A stretch of 28,701 bases of DNA from Flavobacteriales bacterium CG18_big_fil_WC_8_21_14_2_50_32_9 (GCA_002770955.1 PCUH01000197.1:1-28701); one strand, 5' to 3'; numbered from the stretch's first letter, positions 16,290-24,453 are shown. Numbers and translations are program-made. The notes: a model not told the origin generated them from the sequence alone.

Positions 16290-16303
16290 TTGAGTATAAT
16301 CAT
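16290..16303. promoter_or_regulatory. Downstream FNR-like box of nirS
   Basis: TTGAG, TATA, ATCAT: two changes from the FNR consensus. It is centred exactly 44 bp after the first box, as in norC, and about 30 bp before the -7-like element at 16326. Confidence 0.55.
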
Positions 16304-16310
16304 TTAACAG

Positions 16311-16336
16311 AATAAAAGACCTTTATATCTTTATAT
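16311..16336. promoter_or_regulatory. TAAAAGA-type operator at the nirS promoter
   Basis: The left arm AATAAAAGA and the spacer are identical to the minus-strand reading of the ric2 site. The right arm is degenerate (TCTTTATAT instead of TCTTTTATT). It overlaps the probable -7 element TATCTTTA at 16326-16333. Confidence 0.6.
16326..16333 (+). promoter_or_regulatory. Probable -7 element of nirS
   Basis: TATCTTTA, one mismatch from TAnnTTTG. Its distance to the FNR-like box differs by one base from the norC arrangement. The predicted start is near 16338, about 20 bases before the ATG. Confidence 0.4.
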
Positions 16337-16357
16337 CATAAATTAAAACTAAAAATT

Positions 16358-18007
16358 ATGAAAAAAAGACATTTAGTGTACTTATTATTAGCAGGCTCAT
16401 TGGTAATGTACAGCTGCGGAGGAGATGAAAAACCTAAAGAAGATGCAGTAGAAACAAAAATTGAAGGTATCCGATTAAGTGATACAGAAATGCAAAAAGC
16501 TTCAGAAATTTACTTCGATAAATGTGCTGGATGTCACGGTTCGTCAAGATTAGGAGCCACAGGTCCACACTTGCTGCCAGATGCACCTGAAGGAAATGCT
16601 GCTCCAGGAACAAAATTACTTGGCGATGCTGGTTTAAGAGCATTTATTGAAAATGGGACTCCTGCAGGTATGCCCGAATGGAAAGGTATTATGGCTGATG
16701 AAGAAATTACTTTAATGGTTAAATTTTTACAAGTTGCTCCTCCTGTTGTTCCACCTTTCGGATTAAAAGAGATAAAAGAAACATGGAAAGTAATTGTTCC
16801 GGTTGCAGACCGACCAACAAAACCAATGCATAAAAGAAACATTGATAATTTCTTTGGTGTAATTATGCGTGATGCTGGAAAAGTAGCTATTATTGACGGT
16901 GATACAAAAGAAGAATTAGCTGTATTAAAAACTGGTTTTGCTGTTCACATTCTTAGAACATCAGCATCTGGAAGATACATATATTCTGTTGGTAGAGATG
17001 GTAGAATAACAATGATAGATACTTATACCGAAACACCAACCATCGTTGCTGAAGTTAGAGGTGCTTTCGATGCTCGTTCGGTTGATGTATCAAAATACAA
17101 AGGATATGAAGATAAATATTTAGTGTTTGGAGGTTACAGCCCTGCTCACATTGCCATATTTGACGCACAAACGCTAGAACCTATTAGTGTAACTCCAACA
17201 GCAGGAAATGCTTGTGATGGAGATAAAGAATATATTAAAGAAGCTCGTGTAGCCTCTATTGTTGCTTCGCATACCGACCCAGTTTGGATTTGCAACATTA
17301 AAGAAAGAGGTATTGTAAGTATTGTTGATTATACCGACCCTCTAAATCCTGGAATTACAGAAATTCCTACTGCTCGTTTCTTACATGATGGTGGTTGGGA
17401 TGTAACTAAAAAATATTTCTTAGTTGCTGCAAACGCTAGTAATAAAATTGTGGTGATTGATGTGCCAAACAAAAAATTGGTTACCATGATTGAAACAGGT
17501 ATTAAACCTCATCCAGGAAGGGGTGCAAACATCAAAAATAAACTTGGCAACCTTTGGGTAACTTCTCATCTTGGTGAAAACAAACTATCGTTTATCAAAA
17601 CTAACCCAGGAGTTGGTCAATGGACGGTGGTTAAAGAAATACAAGCCCCTGGAAATGGTGGTGGAGCATTGTTTGTTAAAACACACCCAAAATCTAAACA
17701 CTTATGGGTAGATAGAACATTGAATCCTGATGCTGTTCTTAACTCTGTAGTTGATGTTTTTGATACCGAAACTTTAGAACACAAAAAAACCATTACTATG
17801 CCCGAAGGTGTTGATGGTAGAATGGTTCACATGGAATACAACAAAGCTGGTGATGAAGTGTGGGTATCTGTTTTTATGGGAAAAATAAGTGCAATTCTTA
17901 TCTATAACGACAAAACATTGGAACTTAAACAAATCATTAAAGGCGATTGGGTTGAAAACCCTACAGGAAAATTTAATGTGTACAATACTACTCATGATGT
18001 ATATTAG
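16358..18007 (+). CDS. nirS: Cytochrome cd1 nitrite reductase NirS, predicted lipoprotein
   Basis: A 549-residue NirS that reduces nitrite to NO with heme c and heme d1. The signal peptide ends in a lipobox-like VMYSC (Cys20), so the enzyme is probably lipid-anchored rather than soluble. The cytochrome c domain carries CAGCH at 56-60 and a likely Met ligand in AGMPEW. The C-terminal eight-bladed d1 propeller shows the proximal His in GFAVHILRTSASGRY, and active-site His in IVASHTDP and RFLHDGGWD, and the family end FNVYNTTHDVY. All hallmark residues are present and length is normal. It has its own FNR-like promoter after norF and ends in a strong terminator. Heme d1 synthesis genes are not in the window. 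Confidence 0.97.
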   Translation: MKKRHLVYLLLAGSLVMYSCGGDEKPKEDAVETKIEGIRLSDTEMQKASEIYFDKCAGCHGSSRLGATGPHLLPDAPEGNAAPGTKLLGDAGLRAFIENGTPAGMPEWKGIMADEEITLMVKFLQVAPPVVPPFGLKEIKETWKVIVPVADRPTKPMHKRNIDNFFGVIMRDAGKVAIIDGDTKEELAVLKTGFAVHILRTSASGRYIYSVGRDGRITMIDTYTETPTIVAEVRGAFDARSVDVSKYKGYEDKYLVFGGYSPAHIAIFDAQTLEPISVTPTAGNACDGDKEYIKEARVASIVASHTDPVWICNIKERGIVSIVDYTDPLNPGITEIPTARFLHDGGWDVTKKYFLVAANASNKIVVIDVPNKKLVTMIETGIKPHPGRGANIKNKLGNLWVTSHLGENKLSFIKTNPGVGQWTVVKEIQAPGNGGGALFVKTHPKSKHLWVDRTLNPDAVLNSVVDVFDTETLEHKKTITMPEGVDGRMVHMEYNKAGDEVWVSVFMGKISAILIYNDKTLELKQIIKGDWVENPTGKFNVYNTTHDVY

Positions 18008-18040
18008 TTAGGTTATTGGTTATGAGTAATTTTAGGCAGA

Positions 18041-18070
18041 AGGAGGGGGAAAGAATTCCCCCTCTTTTTT
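18041..18070 (+). terminator. Rho-independent terminator after nirS
   Basis: The stem GAGGGGG (18043-18049) pairs with CCCCCTC (18058-18064), extended by A-T pairs on both sides, and runs into TTTTTT at 18065-18070. It is the most GC-rich stem in the area. Confidence 0.88.
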
Positions 18071-18106
18071 CTGATAAAAATCACAAAATAACAAGATAAA
18101 AATCAC
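18071..18106. promoter_or_regulatory. Tandem FNR-like repeats before the HmuY/TonB operon
   Basis: A 12-bp direct repeat GATAAAAATCAC at 18073-18084 and 18095-18106, 22 bp apart. The first copy lies in CTGAT-AAAA-ATCAC, an FNR-like palindrome; the second keeps only the ATCA half strongly (AAGAT-AAAA-ATCAC). A weak -7 candidate (GAACTTTA at 18129-18136) follows at a spacing close to that in norC. Confidence 0.5.
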
Positions 18107-18154
18107 GCTATGTTTTTAACTATACAGCGAACTTTACACTATAAATTAAAAGTT

Positions 18155-19414
18155 ATGAAAAAATTAGTTTTAACAATCCTATTATCAACGACAGTAATAA
18201 TAGCAATGGCTCAGCCAATTAACGATTCCATATCTATGCAAACATTGTACACCAATCAGGTGTTTTATAGTTTCGATAATGGAGAAATTAGTAATGTAAC
18301 CAATAACAACTGGACTATTGCATTTTCGGTAAGTGGAAATGGAGCTGCAGGAAGTTCAATTTTGTTAAACGAAGCAACCTCAACATTGTGGGCTTACCCA
18401 AGTGATACTGCACAATGGAACAGCTTTGACACAACCAATTTTAGCTCATGGAAACGATTGTTAAACACCGACACAACTTGGACAAATGGAGCTTTTAATG
18501 TTTTTAGAGGGTCTAATGGAACTTTTGATATGGGTTGGGGAATTTTAAACCCAAACAACAATTTTTGGACTTTTGGCGATTCGCTATATTTGATAAAACT
18601 AAGCGACAACACCTACCGAAAATTATGGATTGTTAGCTTAAAAACTGGTTTGTGGGAATTTAAATATGCTAATGTTGATGGAAGCAACGAACAAGTAATA
18701 ACTTTTAATAAATCTACTTATCCAAACAAAAACTTTGTTTATTTCGATATCATTAACAATCAGTTAATTGACAGAGAACCTATCAGTAATTCATGGGATT
18801 TAACCTTTACAAAACATACTGATTTTGTAAACCCTCCAGGAAGTTATGTATCGGTAACTAGTGTTTTTAGCAACAAAACTATTTGGAGTGCCAAAGCTCA
18901 TGAAGCAGATTATGCTTCTGCATCAACATCAACAACGCCACAAACAACATTTACCCAACGAATTGATAACATTGGCAGGGAATGGAAAAAATTTAGTTCT
19001 GCCACAGGTTGGGTTGTTTATGATTCTATTGCATATTTTCTTTACGATAACGACAGTTCTTTTTATCGAATAGTTTTTACTGGTTTTGGTGGTATGAGCA
19101 ACGGAAAAACTTATTTTACGAAAGAGCTTATTAACACAACCAGTATTGGAGAAACAACTGATGATAGTAGAATTGCTCTTTATCCAAATCCTGCTAAAAA
19201 CAATTTAACATTGCTGCTTAACCATAATAAAGCAGAATTATTAAACATAGCAATTTATAATCTTTCAGGAAAACTTATACTTGAACAACAAGTAAGAAGT
19301 GAACAAGGAACGCAGCAATACAATTTTAATGTTGCTGATTTAGATGTTGGTTTCTATGTTATTTCCATTAAATCGGAAGGATTTTACGTTACTCAAAAAT
19401 TTGTTAAACAATAA
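18155..19414 (+). CDS. HmuY-like secreted protein with T9SS sorting domain
   Basis: A 419-residue exported protein starting at the ATG at 18155 (the open frame continues 45 bases upstream, but MKKLVLTILLSTTVIIAMAQ is the proper signal peptide). The body contains two halves of the HmuY pattern: NWTIAFSVSG near the N-terminus, and WEFKYANVDGSNE then NSWDLTFTKH later, the WD.AF/WDL.F motifs of HmuY heme-binding lipoproteins. The last 80 residues (from ALYPNPAKNN) are a T9SS sorting domain, so this HmuY-like module is exported to the surface. It shares the KYAN-DGSNE and WDL-FT motifs with the lipoprotein at 21635. It is followed after three bases by a TonB receptor. Heme binding is inferred from family and context. 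Confidence 0.72.
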   Translation: MKKLVLTILLSTTVIIAMAQPINDSISMQTLYTNQVFYSFDNGEISNVTNNNWTIAFSVSGNGAAGSSILLNEATSTLWAYPSDTAQWNSFDTTNFSSWKRLLNTDTTWTNGAFNVFRGSNGTFDMGWGILNPNNNFWTFGDSLYLIKLSDNTYRKLWIVSLKTGLWEFKYANVDGSNEQVITFNKSTYPNKNFVYFDIINNQLIDREPISNSWDLTFTKHTDFVNPPGSYVSVTSVFSNKTIWSAKAHEADYASASTSTTPQTTFTQRIDNIGREWKKFSSATGWVVYDSIAYFLYDNDSSFYRIVFTGFGGMSNGKTYFTKELINTTSIGETTDDSRIALYPNPAKNNLTLLLNHNKAELLNIAIYNLSGKLILEQQVRSEQGTQQYNFNVADLDVGFYVISIKSEGFYVTQKFVKQ

Positions 19415-19417
19415 ATT

Positions 19418-21634
19418 TTGAACGACAGGAGTAAAATAGTACTTTTAATGATGTTTGTTTTTATACAAACCCAAGTACTTTTTGCTCAATCTAAAATTAA
19501 ACTTGTTGATGAAAACACCAACGAAGCTATTTTTTTAGCACACGTAAAGTTCTCCAACCTCAAAACGAATGATTTTAAATGGGCTGTTTCTGATGAACAA
19601 GGCATTGCTTTAAATCCTTACAATGACTCCACGCAAGTTGACATTTCGTTTACAGGATATGAAAAGAAAACAATTCTTATAAAAGGCAACGAAACGCTAA
19701 CCGTTAAATTAAAATCGACAAGTTTTGGATTAAAAGAATTAGTTGTTACAGCTAACTTTGTTCCCATACAACTCAATGAATCTGTTTACAAGATTGAAAC
19801 TATTCGTGAAGAAAAAATAATTTCAAAAGGAGCTTCCAATCTCAGAGAAATATTAAATACAGAACTTAATTTCAGAACCAACAACGGACATGTTAATGAA
19901 ACATCTATAAACCTAAACGGATTATCAGGCAATCATGTTAAATTTATGATTGATGGCGTTCCTGTAGAAGGCAGATTGAATGGGAACATCGATATTTCGC
20001 AAATTAACATGAATAATGTTGAGAAAATTGAAATTATAGATGGACCAACTTCAGTAGCATACGGAACAAATGCACTAGGAGGTACTATTAATATTATCAC
20101 AAAAAAAACTCAAGCAAAGAAATTGAATATTCAGGCAAAAAGTTATTACGAAAGTATTGGACAATATAATTTTAGCACAAGTATCGGTTTCAAACATAAA
20201 AAAAATACATACAAGATTTCGGGCGGAAGAAATTTTTTCGGTGGTTTTGCAACGCCAGACACTAGCCGTTTTAAAACATGGAAACCCCGAGAGCAATATG
20301 TTGGCTCGTTTATACTAAACAGAACCATTAAACATTTAAAATTCACTTATATTTTAGATGCTTTTACTGAAACCATGACAGATAGAGGATTACCTCGAGC
20401 TCCTTACAACATTTCGGCTTTCGATACTTACAACAAAACACAACGAATAAACAATAAAATATTGTTAAATGGCAGAATATCTCCTACATATTACATTGAC
20501 ATAACGCTGGCTCACTCCTATTTTAAACGAACAAGAAATATTTATTTTAAAGATTTAACTACCTTAGAACAATTCGTAACAGAAAGTGATAGCGACCAAG
20601 ATACTACAGTTTTTAATTCCTACTTGGCAAGAACTGTATTTATCAAAAAAAATGATAGTTTAAGATGGAACTACAGCATTGGAACTGAATTGAAATACGA
20701 TAAAATAGAAGCCTTGAGGGTAGAAAATAAAATACAAAATATTGGAGATTATGCTCTTTTTGCAAGTTTAGATTATAAACTAATGAAATTAACAATAAGA
20801 CCATCGGTTAGATACAGTTATAACACAAGCTATTCATCTCCCATAGTTCCTTCTGTTAATTTATTATATGCTGCAAACGAAAATCTTCAATTTAGAACTT
20901 CTTTTGCAAAAGGTTTTAGAGCTCCCGATTTAAAAGAATTGTATTTAGAATTTCATTTTAACTCCAGTATTAATTTATGGGGGAACCCCAATTTGAAAGC
21001 CGAAAATTCAGATCATATTAACATTTCGATGGATTGGAATAAAAAAATTAAACATCATTCCTTTAAAATCTCTCCAAAACTTTATTATTCTAAAATAAAT
21101 AACCTCATTAGTTTGGTTAAAATTTCTGATGTTGATTGGAAATACAACAATGTTGATTACTTAACTACTTATGGTGGAGCCTTAAATATCCAAAATCAAT
21201 ACAAGAACATCAACCTTGCAGCAGGTATAAATTATTTTGGAAATTATAACTCCATGTTTGACAACACCAACCTCACCAATTCTTATTTTTACACTACAGA
21301 CTTAAACACCTCATTAAGCTATAAAATAGACAGTTTAGCCATGAGTATAAATTTAACTTATAAATATACTGGTAAAATAAAAAATCTTTATTTACTTGAT
21401 GACAATGAAGTTGCGACAAGCTTTATAGGGAACTTTAGTACTTTTGATGCTAGTATAGTAAAGTACTTTTATAATCGTAAAATTAACGCAGTTTTGGGTG
21501 TGAAAAACATTTTTAATGTTACTCAAGTTGATATGGTTGGCGATGTGTATGGTGTTTCCAATCAAAGCAATGCAACATCACTAAATGTGCTGTGGGGAAG
21601 AAGTTTTTTTGTTGCTCTTAACTTTAATTTTTAA
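19418..21634 (+). CDS. TonB-dependent receptor, heme-type (HmuR-like)
   Basis: A 738-residue outer-membrane receptor. It starts at TTG (19418), three bases after the preceding stop; the first internal ATGs (codons 11 and 12) would cut into the signal peptide ending LFAQ. A carboxypeptidase-like regulatory domain (about 25-100), a plug (about 125-230, with IDGVPVEGR and AYGTNALGGTINIITKK) and a beta-barrel follow, ending in the aromatic FVALNFNF. The barrel shows FRAP at 500-503, His513 and NPNL at 523-526; FRAP and NPNL occur widely in TonB receptors, and a His between them is typical of heme receptors. Flanking HmuY-like proteins support heme or hemoprotein uptake. A ligand other than heme is possible. 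Confidence 0.85.
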   Translation: MNDRSKIVLLMMFVFIQTQVLFAQSKIKLVDENTNEAIFLAHVKFSNLKTNDFKWAVSDEQGIALNPYNDSTQVDISFTGYEKKTILIKGNETLTVKLKSTSFGLKELVVTANFVPIQLNESVYKIETIREEKIISKGASNLREILNTELNFRTNNGHVNETSINLNGLSGNHVKFMIDGVPVEGRLNGNIDISQINMNNVEKIEIIDGPTSVAYGTNALGGTINIITKKTQAKKLNIQAKSYYESIGQYNFSTSIGFKHKKNTYKISGGRNFFGGFATPDTSRFKTWKPREQYVGSFILNRTIKHLKFTYILDAFTETMTDRGLPRAPYNISAFDTYNKTQRINNKILLNGRISPTYYIDITLAHSYFKRTRNIYFKDLTTLEQFVTESDSDQDTTVFNSYLARTVFIKKNDSLRWNYSIGTELKYDKIEALRVENKIQNIGDYALFASLDYKLMKLTIRPSVRYSYNTSYSSPIVPSVNLLYAANENLQFRTSFAKGFRAPDLKELYLEFHFNSSINLWGNPNLKAENSDHINISMDWNKKIKHHSFKISPKLYYSKINNLISLVKISDVDWKYNNVDYLTTYGGALNIQNQYKNINLAAGINYFGNYNSMFDNTNLTNSYFYTTDLNTSLSYKIDSLAMSINLTYKYTGKIKNLYLLDDNEVATSFIGNFSTFDASIVKYFYNRKINAVLGVKNIFNVTQVDMVGDVYGVSNQSNATSLNVLWGRSFFVALNFNF

Positions 21635-22606
21635 ATGAAAAGACATTTTTTATATTATCTGATATTTATTTTAACACTTAGCTCGTGTTTAAAAGAAGAA
21701 ACTCCTATTCCAATGCCTCTACCAGGTAATGTTGAAACTGTACAAATTAAAATCGGATTTCCATATCTCAATCAAGTGTATTATGATTGTGAAACTAATA
21801 AAGTGATAAGTTCCAACACCAAATACGATTGGGACATGGCTTTTGAATGTAGCGAAAACGGTTATCGTGTATTGGTAAATAATGCATTAGGAATGTTGGT
21901 TGCTAATAAAGGAGCAGTCGATTTTACAAGCGTAAACTCAATATCTGGAGCTTTTTGGCTATGGGACGCTCCCTCTGGAAATTTAGACTCAACTGCCTTT
22001 GGTAATTGGAAAAATACCAATAATGTATATATTATTGATAGGCAATATGATGACAATGGAAATCACCAAGGATATAAAAAAATACAATTTATTTCAGTAA
22101 ACAATCTCGAATTTACCTTTAAATATGCCAATTTAGACGGATCCAACGAAATAACTTATTCCATTCAAAAAAATAGTAGTAGAAACTTTATTCATTTTAG
22201 TTTTAAAAACAACGGTGAAACAAAATTGCTAGAACCCGAGAAAAATGCATGGGATTTATTATTTACCAACCACCACCACAAATTCGACAACCTTGCCCTA
22301 CCCTTTGTTTTAACTCAAGTTTTAACTAATAAACACAATGGTGTTGTAGTTGCGGAAGATAACAACAATAATTTTTTTAATATCACGCTAAAGGATACGA
22401 TAAACTATAATTTCACTAATTATTGGGATGAAATTGGATACGATTGGAAAATTAGAAACAGCAACGATAATTCGTTTACCATTGATGAAAAGAAAAGCTA
22501 TGTTTTAAAAACAACCCAAGGTTTGTTCTATAAAATCAGGTTTATTGATTTTTACAACAACATCGGAGAAAAAGGTTATCCAACATTTGAAATTCAGCGG
22601 CTCTAA
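21635..22606 (+). CDS. HmuY-like lipoprotein
   Basis: A 323-residue lipoprotein: the signal peptide ends in LSSC with Cys18. It shows HmuY-family patterns (YDWDMAFECSENGYRVLVNN at the front, AWDLLFTNHHHKFD later) and the segment KYANLDGSNE, shared with the T9SS-exported paralogue upstream. HmuY proteins bind heme at the cell surface and hand it to HmuR-type receptors. The start codon abuts the receptor's stop codon directly, so the two are translationally coupled. A stretch of three His (NHHHKF near residue 213) might bind metal or heme. Heme binding is inferred. Confidence 0.72.
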   Translation: MKRHFLYYLIFILTLSSCLKEETPIPMPLPGNVETVQIKIGFPYLNQVYYDCETNKVISSNTKYDWDMAFECSENGYRVLVNNALGMLVANKGAVDFTSVNSISGAFWLWDAPSGNLDSTAFGNWKNTNNVYIIDRQYDDNGNHQGYKKIQFISVNNLEFTFKYANLDGSNEITYSIQKNSSRNFIHFSFKNNGETKLLEPEKNAWDLLFTNHHHKFDNLALPFVLTQVLTNKHNGVVVAEDNNNNFFNITLKDTINYNFTNYWDEIGYDWKIRNSNDNSFTIDEKKSYVLKTTQGLFYKIRFIDFYNNIGEKGYPTFEIQRL

Positions 22607-22609
22607 AAA

Positions 22610-23047
22610 ATGAATATGAATAAGTTAGGCTATATATTTTTATTTTTTTTAGCTTCAATTTCTTGTGATTCAGAAAATAAAAAAATAGAACAATCTATCT
22701 ATGGAATTGGCTCTTTTAAAAAATTAGAACTCAACCCTATTAATGATTCCATTATGAGAATTGGAATGGAAACTTTCAAACTAAAATGTGCTTCCTGTCA
22801 TACTATGGAATATAAAAATTCAGGTCCAGATTTAAGTGATTTACTTGCAAGAAGACAGCCAGAATGGGTGATGAACTACCTGTTAAATCATCAAGAAATG
22901 CTTGAAAAAGATAGTATTACGATAAGAATTAATCAAAAATTTGAAACAAATTGCGTTGTTAATTTAACAGACGAAAACGAAGCCTTCGCAATTTTAGAAT
23001 ATGTTAGAATGTATCAGATTTGGCTGCACGAATTTAATGCTAAATAA
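22610..23047 (+). CDS. Cytochrome c lipoprotein with Cys at the usual axial Met position
   Basis: A 145-residue lipoprotein (Cys19 in ASISC) with one heme site CASCH at 60-64. It resembles the small cytochromes found in Bacteroidota nos clusters, which share GP.L.....RR.PEW.MN..LN..EM and end in L...EA.AILEY.R. In those proteins, as I recall them, the axial Met lies in a PMA-like segment just before NLT; here that segment reads TNCVVNLT, with Cys115 in its place (codon TGC confirmed). It starts 3 bases after the HmuY lipoprotein and is the last gene of that operon. It could carry electrons or take part in heme handling. The start could also be Met3. Confidence 0.8.
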   Translation: MNMNKLGYIFLFFLASISCDSENKKIEQSIYGIGSFKKLELNPINDSIMRIGMETFKLKCASCHTMEYKNSGPDLSDLLARRQPEWVMNYLLNHQEMLEKDSITIRINQKFETNCVVNLTDENEAFAILEYVRMYQIWLHEFNAK

Positions 23048-23052
23048 AAGTC

Positions 23053-23616
23053 TCAACCTTCTATCTTGTTTTTGTATAAAATCTCATTCAGTTTAAAATC
23101 ATGCGATTCGATAGGAACTTTAGCCACTTGTTGAAAAGGGTAAAAGATTCCAATTTTATAAGCGTCAGGGTGGTTTACCAAAAAATTATCATAGTAACCT
23201 CCCCCATAACCCAACCGATAATGTTCATCATCAAAAGCCAAACCTGGAACAATAATTAAATCAAATGAAGCTTTATATTCAGTTGGATTTGCTGGATGTG
23301 TAGTTCCAAAAACTCCTTTTTCAATAGTTTCTAAAGAGCTTAAAATTCTATTTTCTAATTTTCGTTTGGGTAGTGTTTTTGGAGCAACTATAGTTATTTT
23401 TTTTTCTAACAAATTTGTTAAAAGAGGCGTAATGTCAATTTCTTTTCCCATAGGCAAATAAGCATGAATTACATTGCATTTTTTTTTCAAGATAAGATGT
23501 TCTAATTCCTCACAAATCCATAAATCATAGGCTTTTTTATCGTTAACATCCATTTTAGCTCGTTGAATGAGCATCTCTTTACGAAGCGTTTTCTTTTGGT
23601 TTTCAATAGTTATCAT
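23053..23616 (-). CDS. 5-formyltetrahydrofolate cyclo-ligase
   Basis: A 187-residue cytoplasmic enzyme converting 5-formyl-THF to 5,10-methenyl-THF with ATP. The N-terminal KKTLRKEML region and the signature IIVPGLAFDD followed by RLGYGGGYYDNFL near residues 122-145 are conserved; the latter forms the folate and ATP pocket. The length is typical. It is transcribed toward the cytochrome c gene and its stop lies five bases from that gene's end, so the genes converge. It is divergent from the AhpD-like gene. There is no link to denitrification beyond position. Confidence 0.95.
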   Translation of the reverse strand: MITIENQKKTLRKEMLIQRAKMDVNDKKAYDLWICEELEHLILKKKCNVIHAYLPMGKEIDITPLLTNLLEKKITIVAPKTLPKRKLENRILSSLETIEKGVFGTTHPANPTEYKASFDLIIVPGLAFDDEHYRLGYGGGYYDNFLVNHPDAYKIGIFYPFQQVAKVPIESHDFKLNEILYKNKIEG

Positions 23617-23671
23617 TTTTTTATTAATTTAGGCATAATTAAAACACATTGTAAAGCTAACTATAAACCCG

Positions 23672-24121
23672 ATGAAAGAAAGATTAAACTATGCAAAAGT
23701 ATCTCCAGAAGCATTAAAAGCCATGTTGGAACTTGAAAAATATGTAGCAACATCAGGACTTGAAAGCTCTTTGTATGAATTGGTGAAAATTAGAATTTCG
23801 CAAATCAACAAATGTGCTTATTGCTTAGATATGCACACCAAAATTGCTCGAAAAGATGGTGAATCTGAACAACGTATTTATATGCTAAATTCTTGGCAAG
23901 AAACATCATTTTATACAGACAGAGAACGTGCAGCATTAAAATGGGCTGAAAGTTTAACTCTAATCTCAGAAAAAGAAATTACCGATGCTTTGTATCAATC
24001 TGTTTTGCTTCATTTTAATGAAAAAGAAATGGTTGCCTTATCTATGGTAATAGTTACCATTAATAGTTGGAACAGATTATCTGTTGGTTTTGGTACTGTT
24101 CCTGGAAGTTATGAAAGTTGA
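23672..24121 (+). CDS. AhpD-like carboxymuconolactone decarboxylase family protein
   Basis: A 149-residue helical protein of the CMD/AhpD superfamily. The redox motif CAYCLDMH (C48, C51, H55) matches the AhpD EX...CxxCxxxH pattern that gives peroxidase-related activity. The subgroup with YAKVSPEALKAM, LYELVKIR, WAESLTL and INSWNRL is common in bacteria and is often called alkylhydroperoxidase-like. It stands alone between divergent and convergent neighbours; its stop is two bases from the end of the leftward MIP18 gene. The physiological substrate is unknown. Confidence 0.88.
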   Translation: MKERLNYAKVSPEALKAMLELEKYVATSGLESSLYELVKIRISQINKCAYCLDMHTKIARKDGESEQRIYMLNSWQETSFYTDRERAALKWAESLTLISEKEITDALYQSVLLHFNEKEMVALSMVIVTINSWNRLSVGFGTVPGSYES

Positions 24122-24123
24122 AA

Positions 24124-24453
24124 TTATCTTCCCAACGCTTCTTTTCCTTTTTCTGTTAAATTTTCGAGTGACCACGCTGGTTCCCAAACCAACTGAATTT
24201 CTACTTTACATTCGGGATAATTTGCTTCAACTAATTTAGTAATATCCTCTGTAATCATATCTCCCATTGGGCAGCCAGGAGAAGTTAAAGTTAAATCAAT
24301 ATCTATTACATTTTCGGGCGTATTTAACCAAACGCCATAAACCAGCCCTAAATCAACGATGTTTACCATTAATTCAGGATCTATCACTCCTTTGAGTAAA
24401 TTGAAAATTTTTTCCTCTTCAGGATTCATTGTAGGGTTGTTTATTGTTGACAT
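24124..24453 (-). CDS. MIP18/DUF59 (SufT-like) iron-sulfur maturation protein
   Basis: A 109-residue cytoplasmic protein of the MIP18 family, which helps assemble or deliver Fe-S clusters. The conserved DPELMVNIVDLGLVYGV and TSPGCPMGDMI segments are visible; the Cys in SPGCPMG is the conserved functional residue. It is the last gene of the leftward six-gene operon, two bases after the membrane protein gene. A maturation factor fits there beside Ric repair proteins, since NO attacks Fe-S clusters. Met9 is an alternative start. Confidence 0.85.
   Translation of the reverse strand: MSTINNPTMNPEEEKIFNLLKGVIDPELMVNIVDLGLVYGVWLNTPENVIDIDLTLTSPGCPMGDMITEDITKLVEANYPECKVEIQLVWEPAWSLENLTEKGKEALGR

Noticed and set aside
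18110..18154. Upstream ATG for the HmuY-like T9SS gene
   Set aside because: It would place 15 residues before a proper signal peptide; the ATG at 18155 is followed by a clean signal sequence.
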